DNA of 64,000 nucleotides, from NCBI GenBank assembly GCA_002189035.1, contig NEEC01000092.1, forward strand, positions 23,036-87,035, written 5' to 3'. A program made the position numbers and the translations under genes. This document shows, in pieces, positions 50,482 to 62,408 of this stretch. The notes under the pieces are model-generated. The model worked only from the letters and a program-made list of their open reading frames with translations, was not told the DNA's origin and did no database searches. The stretch's first letter is position 1. Each line of letters opens with the position of its first letter. The DNA comes from Utricularia gibba (taxonomy: Eukaryota; Streptophyta; Magnoliopsida; Lamiales; Lentibulariaceae).

Positions 50482-50630
50482 TTGAGAAAACCATTGAGCG
50501 GCCTATTAAAACCAACCGTTAATAAATGCATCAAGTTTTTTGCCGAGCTACAAATGACTATGGGCCCGAGCTCGACTCGACCTCCTGCTCGATACCGTTG
50601 CCCCACGAGAGCGCCTTATCAAATATAAAG
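50482..50630 (+). repeat. Second half-unit (~156 bp, completed by the first 7 bases of the next copy)
   Basis: This is the diverged partner of the preceding half. It carries TTGAGAAAACCATT, AATAAATGCATCA, a T6 tract and CCGAGC in the same order and spacing as the first half. It lacks AAGCTT and instead has the GGGCCC and CGAGCTCG palindromes and the C-rich CGACCTCCTGCTCGATACC stretch. In class a the start of this half reads TTGAGAAACCATGTAGG, so the exact 14-base identity between halves is a property of the b and c classes. That identity could be retained or restored by conversion. Confidence 0.75.
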
Positions 50631-52173
50631 CATGCGGTTGAGAAAACCATTTTGGGTGCTCATGATATCCTAACTTCAATAACTGCATCACGATTTTCGT
50701 CGAGTAGGACCCGATGTGGCAAAGGAGTCAGACCGAACCTTGGGTCTGAACGAAGTTCACAACGACATCACCCGCCCAAAAACGACAAGCTTTTCCTTGA
50801 GAAACCATTGAGGCGGCCTATTAAAACCAACGTTAATAAATGCATCAAGTTTTTTGCCGAGCTACAAATGACTATGGGCCCGAGCTCGACTCGACCTCCT
50901 GCTCGATACCGTTGCCCCCGAGAGTGCCTCCTCAAATATAAAGCATGCGATTGAGAAAACCATTTTGGGTGCTCATGAATCCTAACTTCAATAACTGCAT
51001 CACGATTTTCGTCGAGTAGGACGATGTGGCAAAGGAGTCAGACAAACCTTGGGTCCGAACGAAGTTCCAACGACATCACCGCCCAAAAACGACAAGCTTT
51101 TCCTTGAGAAACCATTGAGGCAGCCTATTAAAACCAACGTTAATAAATGCATCAAGTTTTTTCCGAGCTACAAATGACTATGGGCCCGAGCTCGACTCGA
51201 CCTCCTGCTCGATACCGTTGCCCACGAGAGTGCCTTATCAAATATAAGCATGCGGTTGAGAAAACCATTTTGGGTGCTCATGATATCCTAACTTCAATAA
51301 CTGCATCACGATTTTCGTCGAGTAGGACCCGATGTGGCAAAGGAGTCAGACAGAACCTTGGGTCCGAACGAAGTTCCCAACGACATCACCCGCCAAAAAC
51401 GACATGCTTTTCCTTGAGAAACTTGTAGGCGCCTATTAAACCAACGTTAATAAATGCATCAATTTTTTTTGCCGAGCTACAAATGACTATGGGCCCGAGC
51501 TCGACTCGACCTCCTGCTCGATACCGTTGCCCACGAGAGTGCCTTATCAAATATAAAGCATGCGGTTGAGAAAACCATTTTGGGTGCTCATGATATCCTA
51601 ACTTCAATAACTGCATCACGATTTTCGTCGAGTAGGACCGATGTGGCAAAGGAGTCAGACAGAACCTTGGGTCCGAACGAAGTTCCCAACGACATCACCG
51701 CCAAAAACGACAAGCTTTTCCTTGAGAAACCATGTAGGCGCCTATTAAAACCAACGTTAATAAATGCATTTTTTTGCCGAGCTACAAATGACTATGGGCC
51801 CGAGCTCGACTCGACCTCCTGCTCGATACCGTTGCCCACGAGAGTGCCTTATCAAATATAAAGCATGCGGTTGAGAAAACCATTTTGGGTGCTCATGATA
51901 TCCTAACTTCAATAACTGCATCACGATTTTCGTCGAGTAGGACCCGATGTGGCAAAGGAGTCAGACAGAACCTTGGGTCCGAACGAAGTTCAACGACATC
52001 ACTCGCCCAAAAACGACAAGCTTTTCCTTGAGAAACCATTGAGGCGGCCTATTAAAACCAACCGTTAATAAATGCATCAAGTTTTTTTGCCGAGCTACAA
52101 ATGACTATGGGCCGAGCTCGACTCGACCTCCTGCTCGATACCGTTGCCCACGAGAGCGCCTTCAAATATAAAG

Positions 52174-54033
52174 CATGCGGTTGAGAAAACCATTTTGGGT
52201 GCTCATGATATCCTAACTTCAATAACTGCATCACGATTTCGTCGAGTAGGACCTGATGTGGCAAAGGAGTCAGACCGAACTTGGGTCTGAACGAAGTTCC
52301 AACGACATCACCCGCCGAAAAACGACAAGCTTTTCCTTGAGAAACCATGTAGGCAGCCTATTAAAACCAACGTTAGTAAATGCATCAGTTTTTTGCGGAG
52401 CTACAAATGAGTATGGGCCGAGCCCGACTCGACCTTTTGCCCGATACCGTGCCCCTAGAGCGCCTCAAATACAAAGCATGCGATTGAGAAAACCATTTTG
52501 GGTGCTCATGAATCCTAACTTCAATAACTGCATCACGATTTTTCGAGTAGGACCAGATTTGGCAAAGGAGACAGACCGAACCATGGGTCAGAACGAAGTT
52601 CACAACGACATCACTCGCCCAAAAACGACAAGCTTTTCCTTGAGAAAACCATTGAGGCGGCCTATTAAAACCAACGTTAATAAATGCATCAAGTTTTTTG
52701 CCGAGCTACAAATGACTATGGGCCCGAGCTCGACTCGACCTCCTGCTCGATACCGTTGCCCCACGAGAGTGCCTTATCAAATATAAAGCATGCGGTTGAG
52801 AAAACCATTTTGGGTGCTCATGATATCCTAACTTCAATAACTGCATCACGATTTTCGTCGAGTAGGACCCGATGTGGCAAAGGAGTCAGACAGAACCTTG
52901 GGTCCGAACGAAGTTCACAACGACATCACTCGCCAAAAACGACAAGCTTTTCCTTGAGAAACCATTGAGGCGGCCTATTAAAACCAACCGTTAATAAATG
53001 CATCAAGTTTTTTGCCGAGCTACAAATGACTATGGGCCCGAGCTCGACTCGACCTCCTGCTCGATACCGTTGCCCACGAGAGTGCCTTATCAAATATAAA
53101 GCATGCGGTTGAGAAAACCATTTTGGGTGCTCATGATATCCTAACTTCAATAACTGCATCACGATTTTCGTCGAGTAGGACCCGATGTGGCAAAGGAGTC
53201 AGACAGAACCTTGGGTCCGAACGAAGTTCCAACGACATCACCCCGCCCAAAAACGACAAGCTTTTCCTTGAGAAACCATTGTAGGCAGCCTATTAAAACC
53301 AACGTTAATAAATGCATCAATTTTTTTGCCGAGCTACAAATGACTATGGGCCCGAGCTCGACTCGACCTCCTGCTCGATACCGTTGCCCACGAGAGTGCC
53401 TTATCAAATATAAAGCATGCGGTTGAGAAAACCATTTTGGGTGCTCATGATATCCTAACTTCAATAACTGCATCACGATTTTCGTCGAGTAGGACCGATG
53501 TGGCAAAGGAGTCAGACAGAACCTTGGGTCCGAACGAAGTTCCCAACGACATCACCGCCCAAAACGACAAGCTTTTCCTTGAGAAACTATGTAGGCAGCC
53601 TAAAAACCAACGTTAATAAATGCATCAATTTTTTTGCCGAGCTACAAATGACTATGGGCCCGACTCGACTCGACCTCCTGCTCGATACCGTTGCCCCACG
53701 AGAGTGCCTTATCAAATATAAAGCATGCGGTTGAGAAAACCATTTTGGGTGCTCATGATATCCTAACTTCAATAACTGCATCACGATTTTCGTCGAGTAG
53801 GACCCGATGTGGCAAAGGAGTCAGACAGAACCTTGGGTCCGAACGAAGTTCACAACGACATCACTCGCCCAAAAACGACAAGCTTTTCCTTGAGAAACCC
53901 ATTGAGGCGGCCTATTAAAACCAACGTTAATAAATGCATCAAGTTTTTTGCCGAGCTACAAATGACTATGGGCCGAGCTCGACTCGACCTCCTGCTCGAT
54001 ACCGTTGCCCCGAGAGTGCCTTCAAATATAAAG
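52174..54033 (+). repeat. Domain 6 unit 7: a-b-c-d-d-c (1860 bp)
   Basis: Monomers start at 52174 (a-like with GATATCC and AACTGCATC but CCTGATG and an a 3' half), 52477 (b), 52789 (c), 53102 (d, with ATTGTAGGCAGCC), 53416 (d) and 53724 (c). The a copy is short (303 bp), ending CCCCTAGAGCGCCTC. Confidence 0.82.
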
Positions 54034-54653
54034 CATGCGATTGAGAAAACCATTTTGGGTGCTCATGACATCCTAACTTCAATAAAGCATTACGATTTTC
54101 GTCGAGTAGGACCTGATGTGGCAAAGGAGTCTGACCGAACCTTGGGTCTGAACGAAGTTCCCAACGACATCACCCGCCGAAAAACGACAAGCTTTTCCTT
54201 GAGAAACCATGTAGGCAGCCTATTAAAACCAACGTTAGTAAATGCATCAAGTTTTTTGCGAGCTACAAATGAGTATGGGACCGAGCCCGACTCGACCTTT
54301 CCCGATACCGTCCCCACTAGAGCGCCTCCTCAAATACAAAGCATGCGATTGAGAAAACCATTTTGGGTGCTCATGAATCCTAACTTCAATAACTGCATCA
54401 CGATTTTCGTCGAGTAGGACCAGATTTGGCAAAGGAGACAGACCGAACCATGGGTCAGAACGAAGTTCACAACGACATCACTCGCCCAAAAACGACAAGC
54501 TTTTCCTTGAGAAACCATTGAGGCGGCCTATTAAAACCAACCGTTAATAAATGCATCAAGTTTTTTGCCGAGCTACAAATGACTATGGGCCGAGCTCGAC
54601 TCGACCTCTGCTCGATACCGTTGCCCCACTAGAGCGCCTCCTCAAATATAAAG
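54034..54653 (+). repeat. Extra a-b dyad (620 bp)
   Basis: a at 54034 and b at 54342, directly followed by another a-b pair. The b copy ends CCACTAGAGCGCCTCCTC rather than the usual CCACGAGAGTGCC. That ending comes just before the GGTTGAAAAAACC a variant here and at 33493, 49374, 58046 and 62409. Confidence 0.83.
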
Positions 54654-56513
54654 CATGCGGTTGAAAAAACCATTTTGGGTGCTCATGACATCCTAACTTC
54701 AATAAATGCATCACGATTATCGTCGAGTAGGACCTGATGTGGCAAAGGAGTCTGACCGAACCTTGGGTCTGAACGAAGTTCCAACGACATCACCCGCCGA
54801 AAAACGACAAGCTTTTCCTTTAGAAACCATGTAGGCAGCCTATTAAAACCAACGTTAGTAAATGCATCACGTTTTTTGCGGAGCTACAAATGAGTATGGC
54901 CGAGCCCGACTCGACCTTTGCCCGATACCGTCCCCACTAGAGCGCCTCCTCAAATATAAAGCATGCGATTGAGAAAACCATTTTGGGTGCTCATGAAATC
55001 CTAACTTCAATAACTGCATCACGATTTTCGTCGAGTAGGACCAGATTGGCAAAGGAGTCAGACCGAACTGGGTCAGAACGAAGTTCACAACGACATCACT
55101 CGCCAAAAACGACAAGCTTTTCCTTGAGAAAACCATTGAGGCGGCCTATTAAAACCAACGTTAATGCATCAAGTTTTTTGCCGAGCTACAAATGACTATG
55201 GGCCCGAGCTCGACTCGACCTCCTGCTCGATACCGTTGCCCCACGAGAGTGCCTTATCAAATATAAAGCATGCGGTTGAGAAAACCATTTTGGGTGCTCA
55301 TGATATCCTAACTTCAATAACTGCATCACGATTTTTCGTCGAGTAGGACCGATGTGGCAAAGGAGTCAGACAGAACCTTGGGTCCGAACGAAGTTCACAA
55401 CGACATCACTCGCCCAAAAACGACAAGCTTTTCCTTGAGAAACCATTGAGGCGGCCTATTAAAACCAACCGTTAATAAATGCATCAAGTTTTTTGCCGAG
55501 CTACAAATGACTATGGGCCCGAGCTCGACTCGACCTCCTGCTCGATACCGTTGCCCCACGAGAGTGCCTTATCAAATATAAAGCATGCGGTTGAAAACCA
55601 TTTTGGGTGCTCATGATATCCTAACTTCAATAACTTCATCACGATTTTCGTCGAGTAGGACCCGATGTGGCAAAGGAGTCAGACAGAACCTTGGGTCGAA
55701 CGAAGTTCCCAACGACATCACCGCCCAAAAACGACAAGCTTTTCCTTGAGAAACTATGTAGGCAGCCTAAAAACCAACGTTAATAAATGCATCAATTTTT
55801 TTGCCGAGCTACAAATGACTATGGGCCCGAGCTCGACTCGACTCCTGCTCGATACCGTTGCCCACGAGAGTGCCTTATCAAATATAAAGCATGCGGTTGA
55901 GAAAACCATTTTGGGTGCTCATGATATCCTAACTTCAATAACTGCATCACGATTTTCGTCGAGTAGGACCCGATGTGGCAAAGGAGTCAGACAGAACCTT
56001 GGGTCCGAACGAAGTTCCCAACGACATCACCCGCCCAAAAACGACAAGCTTTCCCTTGAGAAACCATGTAGGCGCCTATTAAAACCAACGTTAATAAATG
56101 CATCAATTTTTTGCCGAGCTACAAATGACTATGGGCCCGAGCTCGACTCGACCTCCTGCTCGATACCGTTGCCCCACGAGAGTGCCTTATCAAATATAAA
56201 GCATGCGGTTGAGAAAACCATTTTGGGTGCTCATGATATCCTAACTTCAATAACTGCATCACGATTTTCGTCGAGTAGGACCCGATGTGGCAAAGGAGTC
56301 AGACAGAACCTTGGGTCCGAACGAAGTTCACAACGACATCACTCGCCAAAAACGACAAGCTTTTCCTTGAGAAACCCATTGAGGCGGCCTATTAAAACCA
56401 ACGTTAATAAATGCATCAAGTTTTTTGCCGAGCTACAAATGACTATGGGCCGAGCTCGACTCGACCTCCTGCTCGATACCGTTGCCCACGAGAGTGCCTT
56501 ATCAAATATAAAG
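54654..56513 (+). repeat. Domain 6 unit 8: a-b-c-d-d-c (1860 bp)
   Basis: Monomers start at 54654 (a variant, GGTTGAAAAAACC and TTCCTTTAGAAACC), 54962 (b), 55269 (c), 55584 (d, AACTTCATC), 55890 (d) and 56202 (c). The longest open frame in the window (321 codons, 55665-56630) lies across these copies and is only the repeat read in a stop-free frame. Confidence 0.84.
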
Positions 56514-58045
56514 AATGCGATTGAGAAAACCATTTTGGGTGCTCATGACATCCTAACTTCAATAAATGCATTACGATTTCGTCGAGTAGGACCGATGTGG
56601 CAAAGGAGTCTGACCGAACCTTGGGTCTGAACGAAGTTCCCAACGACATCACCCGCCGAAAAACGACAAGCTTTTCCTTGAGAAACCATGTAGGCAGCCT
56701 ATTAAAACCAACGTTAGTAAATGCATCACGTTTTTTGCCTACAAATGAGTATGGGCCGAGCCGACTCGACCTTTGCCCGATACCGTCCCCACTAGAGCGC
56801 CTCCTCAAATAAAGCATGCGATTGAGAAAACCATTTTGGGTGCTCATGAATCCTAACTTCAATAACTGCATCACGATTTTCGTCGAGTAGGACCAGATGG
56901 CAAAGGAGACAGACCGAACCATGGGTCAGAACGAAGTTCACAACGACATCACTCGCCCAAAAACGACAAGCTTTTCCTTGAGAAAACCATTGAGGCGGCC
57001 TATTAAAACCAACCGTTAATAAATGCATCAAGTTTTTTGCCGAGCTACAAATGACTATGGGCCCGAGCTCGACTCGACCTCCTGCTCGATACCGTTGCCC
57101 CACGAGAGCGCCTTATCAAATATAAAGCATGCGGTTGAGAAAACCATTTTGGGTGCTCATGATATCCTAACTTCAATAACTGCATCACGATTTCGTCGAG
57201 TAGGACCCGATGTGGCAAAGGAGTCAGACAGAACCTTGGGTCGAACGAAGTTCAACGACATCACCCGCCCAAAAACGACAAGCTTTTCCTTGAGAAACCA
57301 TGTAGGCGCCTATTAAAACCAACGTTAATAAATGCATCAATTTTTTGCCGAGCTACAAATGACTATGGGCCCGAGCTCGACTCGACCTCCTGCTCGATAC
57401 GTTGCCCCACGAGAGTGCCTTATCAAATATAAAGCATGCGGTTGAGAAAACCATTTTGGGTGCTCATGATATCCTAACTTCAATAACTGCATCACGATTT
57501 TCGTCGAGTAGGACCCGATGTGGCAAAGGAGTCAGACAGAACCTTGGGTCCGAACGAAGTTCCCAACGACATCACCGCCCAAAAACGACAAGCTTTTCCT
57601 TGAGAACCATGTAGGCAGCCTATAAAACCAACGTTAATAAATGCATCAATTTTTTTGCGAGCTACAAATGACTATGGGCCCGACTCGACTCGACCTCCTG
57701 CTCGATACCGTTGCCCCACGAGAGCGCCTTCAATATAAAGCATGCGGTTGAGAAAACCATTTTGGGTGCTCATGAATCCTAACTTCAATAACTGCATCAC
57801 GATTTTCGTCGAGTAGGACCGATGTGGCAAAGGAGTCAGACCGAACCTTGGGTCTGAACGAAGTTCCAACGACATCACCGCCAAAAACGACAAGCTTTTC
57901 CTTGAGAAACCATGAGGCAGCCTATTAAAACCCCGTTAATAAATGCATCAAGTTTTTTGCCGAGCTACAAATGACTATGGGCCCGAGCTCGACTCGACCT
58001 CCTGCTCGATACCGTTGCCCCACTAGAGCGCCTTCAAAATAAAAG
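56514..58045 (+). repeat. Domain 6 unit 9: five monomers a-b-d-d-x (1532 bp)
   Basis: Monomers start at 56514 (a), 56815 (b, following a short 301-bp a), 57128, 57435 and 57741. The c copy normally after b is missing. The last copy has ACTAGAGCGCCTTCAAAAT and leads into another GGTTGAAAAAACC a variant. Confidence 0.76.
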
Positions 58046-59917
58046 CATGCGGTTGAAAAAACCATTTTGGGTGCTCATGACATCCTAACTTCAATAATGC
58101 ATTACGATTATCGTCGAGTAGGACCTGATGTGGCAAAGGAGTCTGACCGAACCTTGGGTCTGAACGAAGTTCCAACGACATCACCCGCCGAAAAACGACA
58201 AGCTTTTCCTTGAGAAACCATGTAGGCAGCCTATTAAAACCAACGTTAGTAAATGCATCACGTTTTTTGCGGAGCTACAAATGAGTATGGGACCGAGCCC
58301 GACTCGACCTTTTGCCCGATACCGTGCCCCACTAGAGCGCCTCCTCAAATACAAAGCATGCGATTGAGAAAACCATTTTGGGTGCTCATGAAATCCTAAC
58401 TTCAATAACTGCATCACGATTTTCGTCGAGTAGGACCAGATTTGGCAAAGGAGACAGACCGAACCATGGGTCAGAACGAAGTTCACAACGACATCACTCG
58501 CCCAAAAACGACAAGCTTTTCCTTGAGAAAACCATTGAGGCGGCCTATTAAAACCAACCGTTAATAAATGCATCAAGTTTTTTGCCGAGCTACAAATGAC
58601 TATGGGCCGAGCTCGACTCGACCTCCTGCTCGATACCGTTGCCCACGAGAGTGCCTTATCAAATATAAAGCATGCGGTTGAGAAAACCATTTTGGGTGCT
58701 CATGATATCCTAACTTCAATAACTGCATCACGATTTTCGTCGAGTAGGACCCGATGTGGCAAAGGAGTCAGACAGAACCTTGGGTCCGAACGAAGTTCAC
58801 AACGACATCACTCGCCCAAAAACGACAAGCTTTTCCTTGAGAAACCATTGAGGCGGCCTATTAAAACCAACCGTTAATAAATGCATCAAGTTTTTTGCCG
58901 AGCTACAAATGACTATGGCCCGAGCTCGACTCGACCTCCTGCTCGATACCGTTGCCCCACGAGAGTGCCTTATCAAATATAAAGCATGCGGTTGAGAAAA
59001 CCATTTTGGGTGCTCATGATATCCTAACTTCAATAACTGCATCACGATTTTCGTCGAGTAGGACCCGATGTGGCAAAGGAGTCAGACAAACCTTGGGTCC
59101 GAACGAAGTTCCAACGACATCACCGCCCAAAAACGACAAGCTTTTCCTTGAGAAACCATGTAGGCAGCCTATAAAACCAACGTTAATAAATGCATCAATT
59201 TTTTTTGCCGAGCTACAAATGACTATGGGCCCGAGCTCGACTCGACCTCCTGCTCGATACCGTTGCCCCACGAGAGTGCCTTATCAAATATAAAGCATGC
59301 GGTTGAGAAAACCATTTTGGGTGCTCATGATATCCTAACTTCAATAACTTCATCACGATTTTCGTCGAGTAGGACCGATGTGGCAAAGGAGTCAGACAGA
59401 ACCTTGGGTCCGAACGAAGTTCCAACGACATCACCCGCCAAAAACGACAAGCTTTTCCTTGAGAAACTATGTAGGCAGCCTATTAAAACCAACGTTAATA
59501 AATGCATCAATTTTTTTGCCGAGCTACAAATGACTATGGGCCCGAGCTCGACTCGACCTCCTGCTCGATACCGTTGCCCCACGAGAGTGCCTTATCAAAT
59601 ATAAAGCATGCGGTTGAGAAAACATTTTGGGTGCTCATGATATCCTAACTTCAATAACTGCATCACGATTTTCGTCGAGTAGGACCCGATGTGGCAAAGG
59701 AGTCAGACAGAACCTTGGGTCCGAACGAAGTTCACAACGACATCACCGCCCAAAAACGACAAGCTTTTCCTTGAGAAACCCATTGAGGCGGCCTATTAAA
59801 ACCAACGTTAATAAATGCATCAAGTTTTTTGCCGAGCTACAAATGACTATGGGCGAGCTCGACTCGACCTCCTGCTCGATACCGTTGCCCCACGAGAGTG
59901 CCTTATCAAATATAAAG
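58046..59917 (+). repeat. Domain 6 unit 10: a-b-c-d-d-c (1872 bp)
   Basis: Monomers start at 58046 (a variant with GGTTGAAAAAACC but normal TTCCTTGAGAAACC), 58357 (b), 58671 (c), 58985, 59296 (AACTTCATC) and 59607 (c). The two middle copies have CATGTAGGCAGCC and CAATTTTTTTGCC tracts. Confidence 0.84.
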
Positions 59918-61785
59918 AATGCGATTGAGAAAACCATTTTGGGTGCTCATGACATCCTAACTTCAATAACTGCATCGATTTCGTCGAGTAGGACCTGATG
60001 TGGCAAAGGAGTCTGACCGAACCTTGGGTCTGAACGAAGTTCCCAACGACATCACCCGCCGAAAAACGACAAGCTTTTCCTTGAGAAACCATGTAGGCAG
60101 CCTATTAAAACCAACGTTAGTAAATGCATCACGTTTTTTGCGAGCTACAAATGAGTATGGGACCGAGCCCGACTCGACCTTTTGCCGATACCGTCCCCAC
60201 TAGAGCGCCTCCTCAAATACAAAGCATGCGATTGAGAAAACCATTTTGGGTGCTCATGAAATCCTAACTTCAATAACTGCATCACGATTTTCGTCGAGTA
60301 GGACCAGATTTGGCAAAGGAGACAGACGAAACCATGGGTCAGAACGAAGTTCACAACGACATCACTCGCCCAAAAACGACAAGCTTTTCCTTGAGAAACC
60401 ATTGAGGCGGCCTATTAAAACCAACCGTTAATAAATGCATCAAGTTTTTTGCCGAGCTACAAATGACTATGGGCCCGAGCTCGACTCGACCTCCTGCTCG
60501 ATACCGTTGCCCCACGAGAGTGCCTTATCAAATATAAAGCATGCGGTTGAGAAAACCATTTTGGGTGCTCATGATATCCTAACTTCAATAACTGCATCAC
60601 GATTTTCGTCGAGTAGGACCCGATGTGGCAAAGGAGTCAGACAGAACCTTGGGTCCGAACGAAGTTCACAACGACATCACTCGCCCAAAAACGACAAGCT
60701 TTTCCTTGAGAAAACCATTGAGGCGGCCTATTAAAACCAACGTTAATAAATGCATCAAGTTTTTTGCCGAGCTACAAATGACTATGGGCCCGAGCTCGAC
60801 TCGACCTCCTGCTCGATACCGTTGCCCCACGAGAGTGCCTTATCAAATATAAAGCATGCGGTTGAGAAAACCATTTTGGGTGCTCATGATATCCTAACTT
60901 CAATAACTGCATCACGATTTTCGTCGAGTAGGACCCGATGTGGCAAAGGAGTCAGACAGAACCTTGGGTCCGAACGAAGTTCACGACATCACCCGCCCAA
61001 AAACGACAAGCTTTTCCTTGAGAAACCATGTAGGCAGCCTATAAAACCAACGTTAATAAATGCATCAATTTTTTTGCCGAGCTACAAATGACTATGGGCC
61101 CGAGCTCGACTCGACCTCCTGCTCGATACCGTTGCCCCACGAGAGTGCCTTATCAAATATAAAGCATGCGGTTGAGAAAACCATTTTGGGTGCTCATGAT
61201 ATCCTAACTTCAATAACTGCATCACGATTTTCGTCGAGTAGGACCCGATGTGGCAAAGGAGTCAGACAGAACCTTGGGTCCGAACGAAGTTCCCAACGAC
61301 ATCACCGCCCAAAAACGACATGCTTTTCCTTGAGAACTATGTAGGCAGCCTAATAAAGCCGAACGTTAATAAATGCATCAATTTTTTTGCCGAGCTACAA
61401 ATGACTATGGCCCGACCTCGACTCGACCTCCTGCTCGATACCGTTGCCCACGAGAGTGCCTTATCAAATATAAAGCATGCGGTTGAGAAAACCATTTTGG
61501 TGCTCATGATATCCTAACTTCAATAACTGCATCACGATTTTCGTCGAGTAGGACCCGATGTGGCAAAGGAGTCAGACAGAACCTTGGGTCCGAACGAAGT
61601 TCACAACGACATCACCGCCCAAAAACGACAAGCTTTTCCTTGAGAAACCCATTGAGGCGGCCTATTAAAACAACGTTAATAAATGCATCAAGTTTTTTGC
61701 CGAGCTACAAATGACTATGGGCCGAGCTCGACTCGACCTCCTGCTCGATACCGTTGCCCACGAGAGTGCCTTATCAAATATAAAG
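59918..61785 (+). repeat. Domain 6 unit 11: a-b-c-d-d-c (1868 bp)
   Basis: Monomers start at 59918 (a with AACTGCATCG), 60225 (b), 60540 (c), 60855, 61165 (d with ACATGCTTTTCC and AATAAAGCCGAACG) and 61476 (c). The copy at 60855 has a c first half and a d second half. Confidence 0.84.
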
Positions 61786-62408
61786 AATGCGATTGAGAAA
61801 ACCATTTTGGGTGCTCATGACATCCTAACTTCAATAAATGCATTACGATTATCGTCGAGTAGGACCTGATGTGGCAAAGGAGTCTGACCGAACCTTGGGT
61901 CTGAACGAAGTTCCCAACGACATCACCCGCCGAAAAACGACAAGCTTTTCCTTGAGAAACCATGTAGGCAGCCTATTAAAACCCAACGTTAGTAAATGCA
62001 TCACGTTTTTTGCGAGCTACAAATGAGTATGGGACCGAGCCCGACTCGACCTTTTGCCCGATACCGTCCCCCACTAGAGCGCCTCCTCAAATACAAAGCA
62101 TGCGATTGAGAAAACATTTTGGGTGCTCATGAAATCCTAACTTCAATAACTGCATCACGATTTTCGTCGAGTAGGACCAGATTTGGCAAAGGAGACAGAC
62201 CGAACCATGGGTCAGAACGAAGTTCACAACGACATCACTCGCCCAAAAACGACAAGCTTTTCCTTGAGAAAACCATTGAGGCGCCTATTAAAACCAACCG
62301 TTAATAAATGCATCAAGTTTTTTGCCGAGCTACAAATGACTATGGCCGAGCTCGACTCGACCTCCTGCTCGATACCGTTGCCCCACTAGAGCGCCTTCAA
62401 ATATAAAG
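61786..62408 (+). repeat. Extra a-b dyad (623 bp)
   Basis: a at 61786 and b at 62099, followed at once by the a variant with GGTTGAAAAAACC. The b copy ends CCACTAGAGCGCCTTC, as in the other dyads that precede this variant. Confidence 0.83.

Larger units (their letters stand above)
50316..50630 (+). repeat. Representative full-length c-class monomer (315 bp)
   Basis: This copy shows the whole unit: GCATGC at its start (SphI), TCATGA and GATATC (EcoRV) near position 31-41, AAGCTT (HindIII) near position 157, AACCGTT, ATGCAT (NsiI) near 211, a T6 tract near 220, and GGGCCC followed by the 8-bp palindrome CGAGCTCG near 247-256. I counted 147 G+C in 315 bases (46.7%). There are 20 CpG dinucleotides against about 17 expected from its C and G counts, so CpG is not depleted. 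The length is 3 x 105, so an open frame can continue from copy to copy without coding for anything. AATAAA and TATAAAG also occur once per copy and are read here as part of the repeat, not as processing or promoter signals. Confidence 0.95.
48743..52173 (+). repeat. Domain 6 unit 6: expanded block, a-b-a-b then seven c/d-like monomers (3431 bp)
   Basis: Monomers start at 48743 (a), 49058 (b), 49374 (a variant), 49684 (b), 49999, 50316, 50631, 50944, 51249, 51559 and 51864. The a variant has GGTTGAAAAAACC and TTCCTTTAGAAACC. The copies at 49999 and 50316 are the cleanest c monomers of the window (317 and 315 bp). This is the longest interval between a monomers to the right of 33 kb. Confidence 0.83.

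Noticed and set aside
50521-50530. AATAAA in each monomer as a polyadenylation signal
   Set aside because: It is inside the conserved AATAAATGCATCA word and repeats every 311 bp without any transcript unit to end.
50621-50630. TATAAAG once per monomer as a promoter element
   Set aside because: It is part of an invariant repeat word (CAAATATAAAG) with no start site, downstream gene or other promoter context.
55665-56630. Longest open reading frame (321 codons, + strand) and many shorter ones on both strands
   Set aside because: All are translations of the same repeat in different frames. Frames stay open because 315 is divisible by three and one frame happens to lack stops. Starts and ends vary with one-base indels. 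No codon-level constraint or conserved domain is visible.
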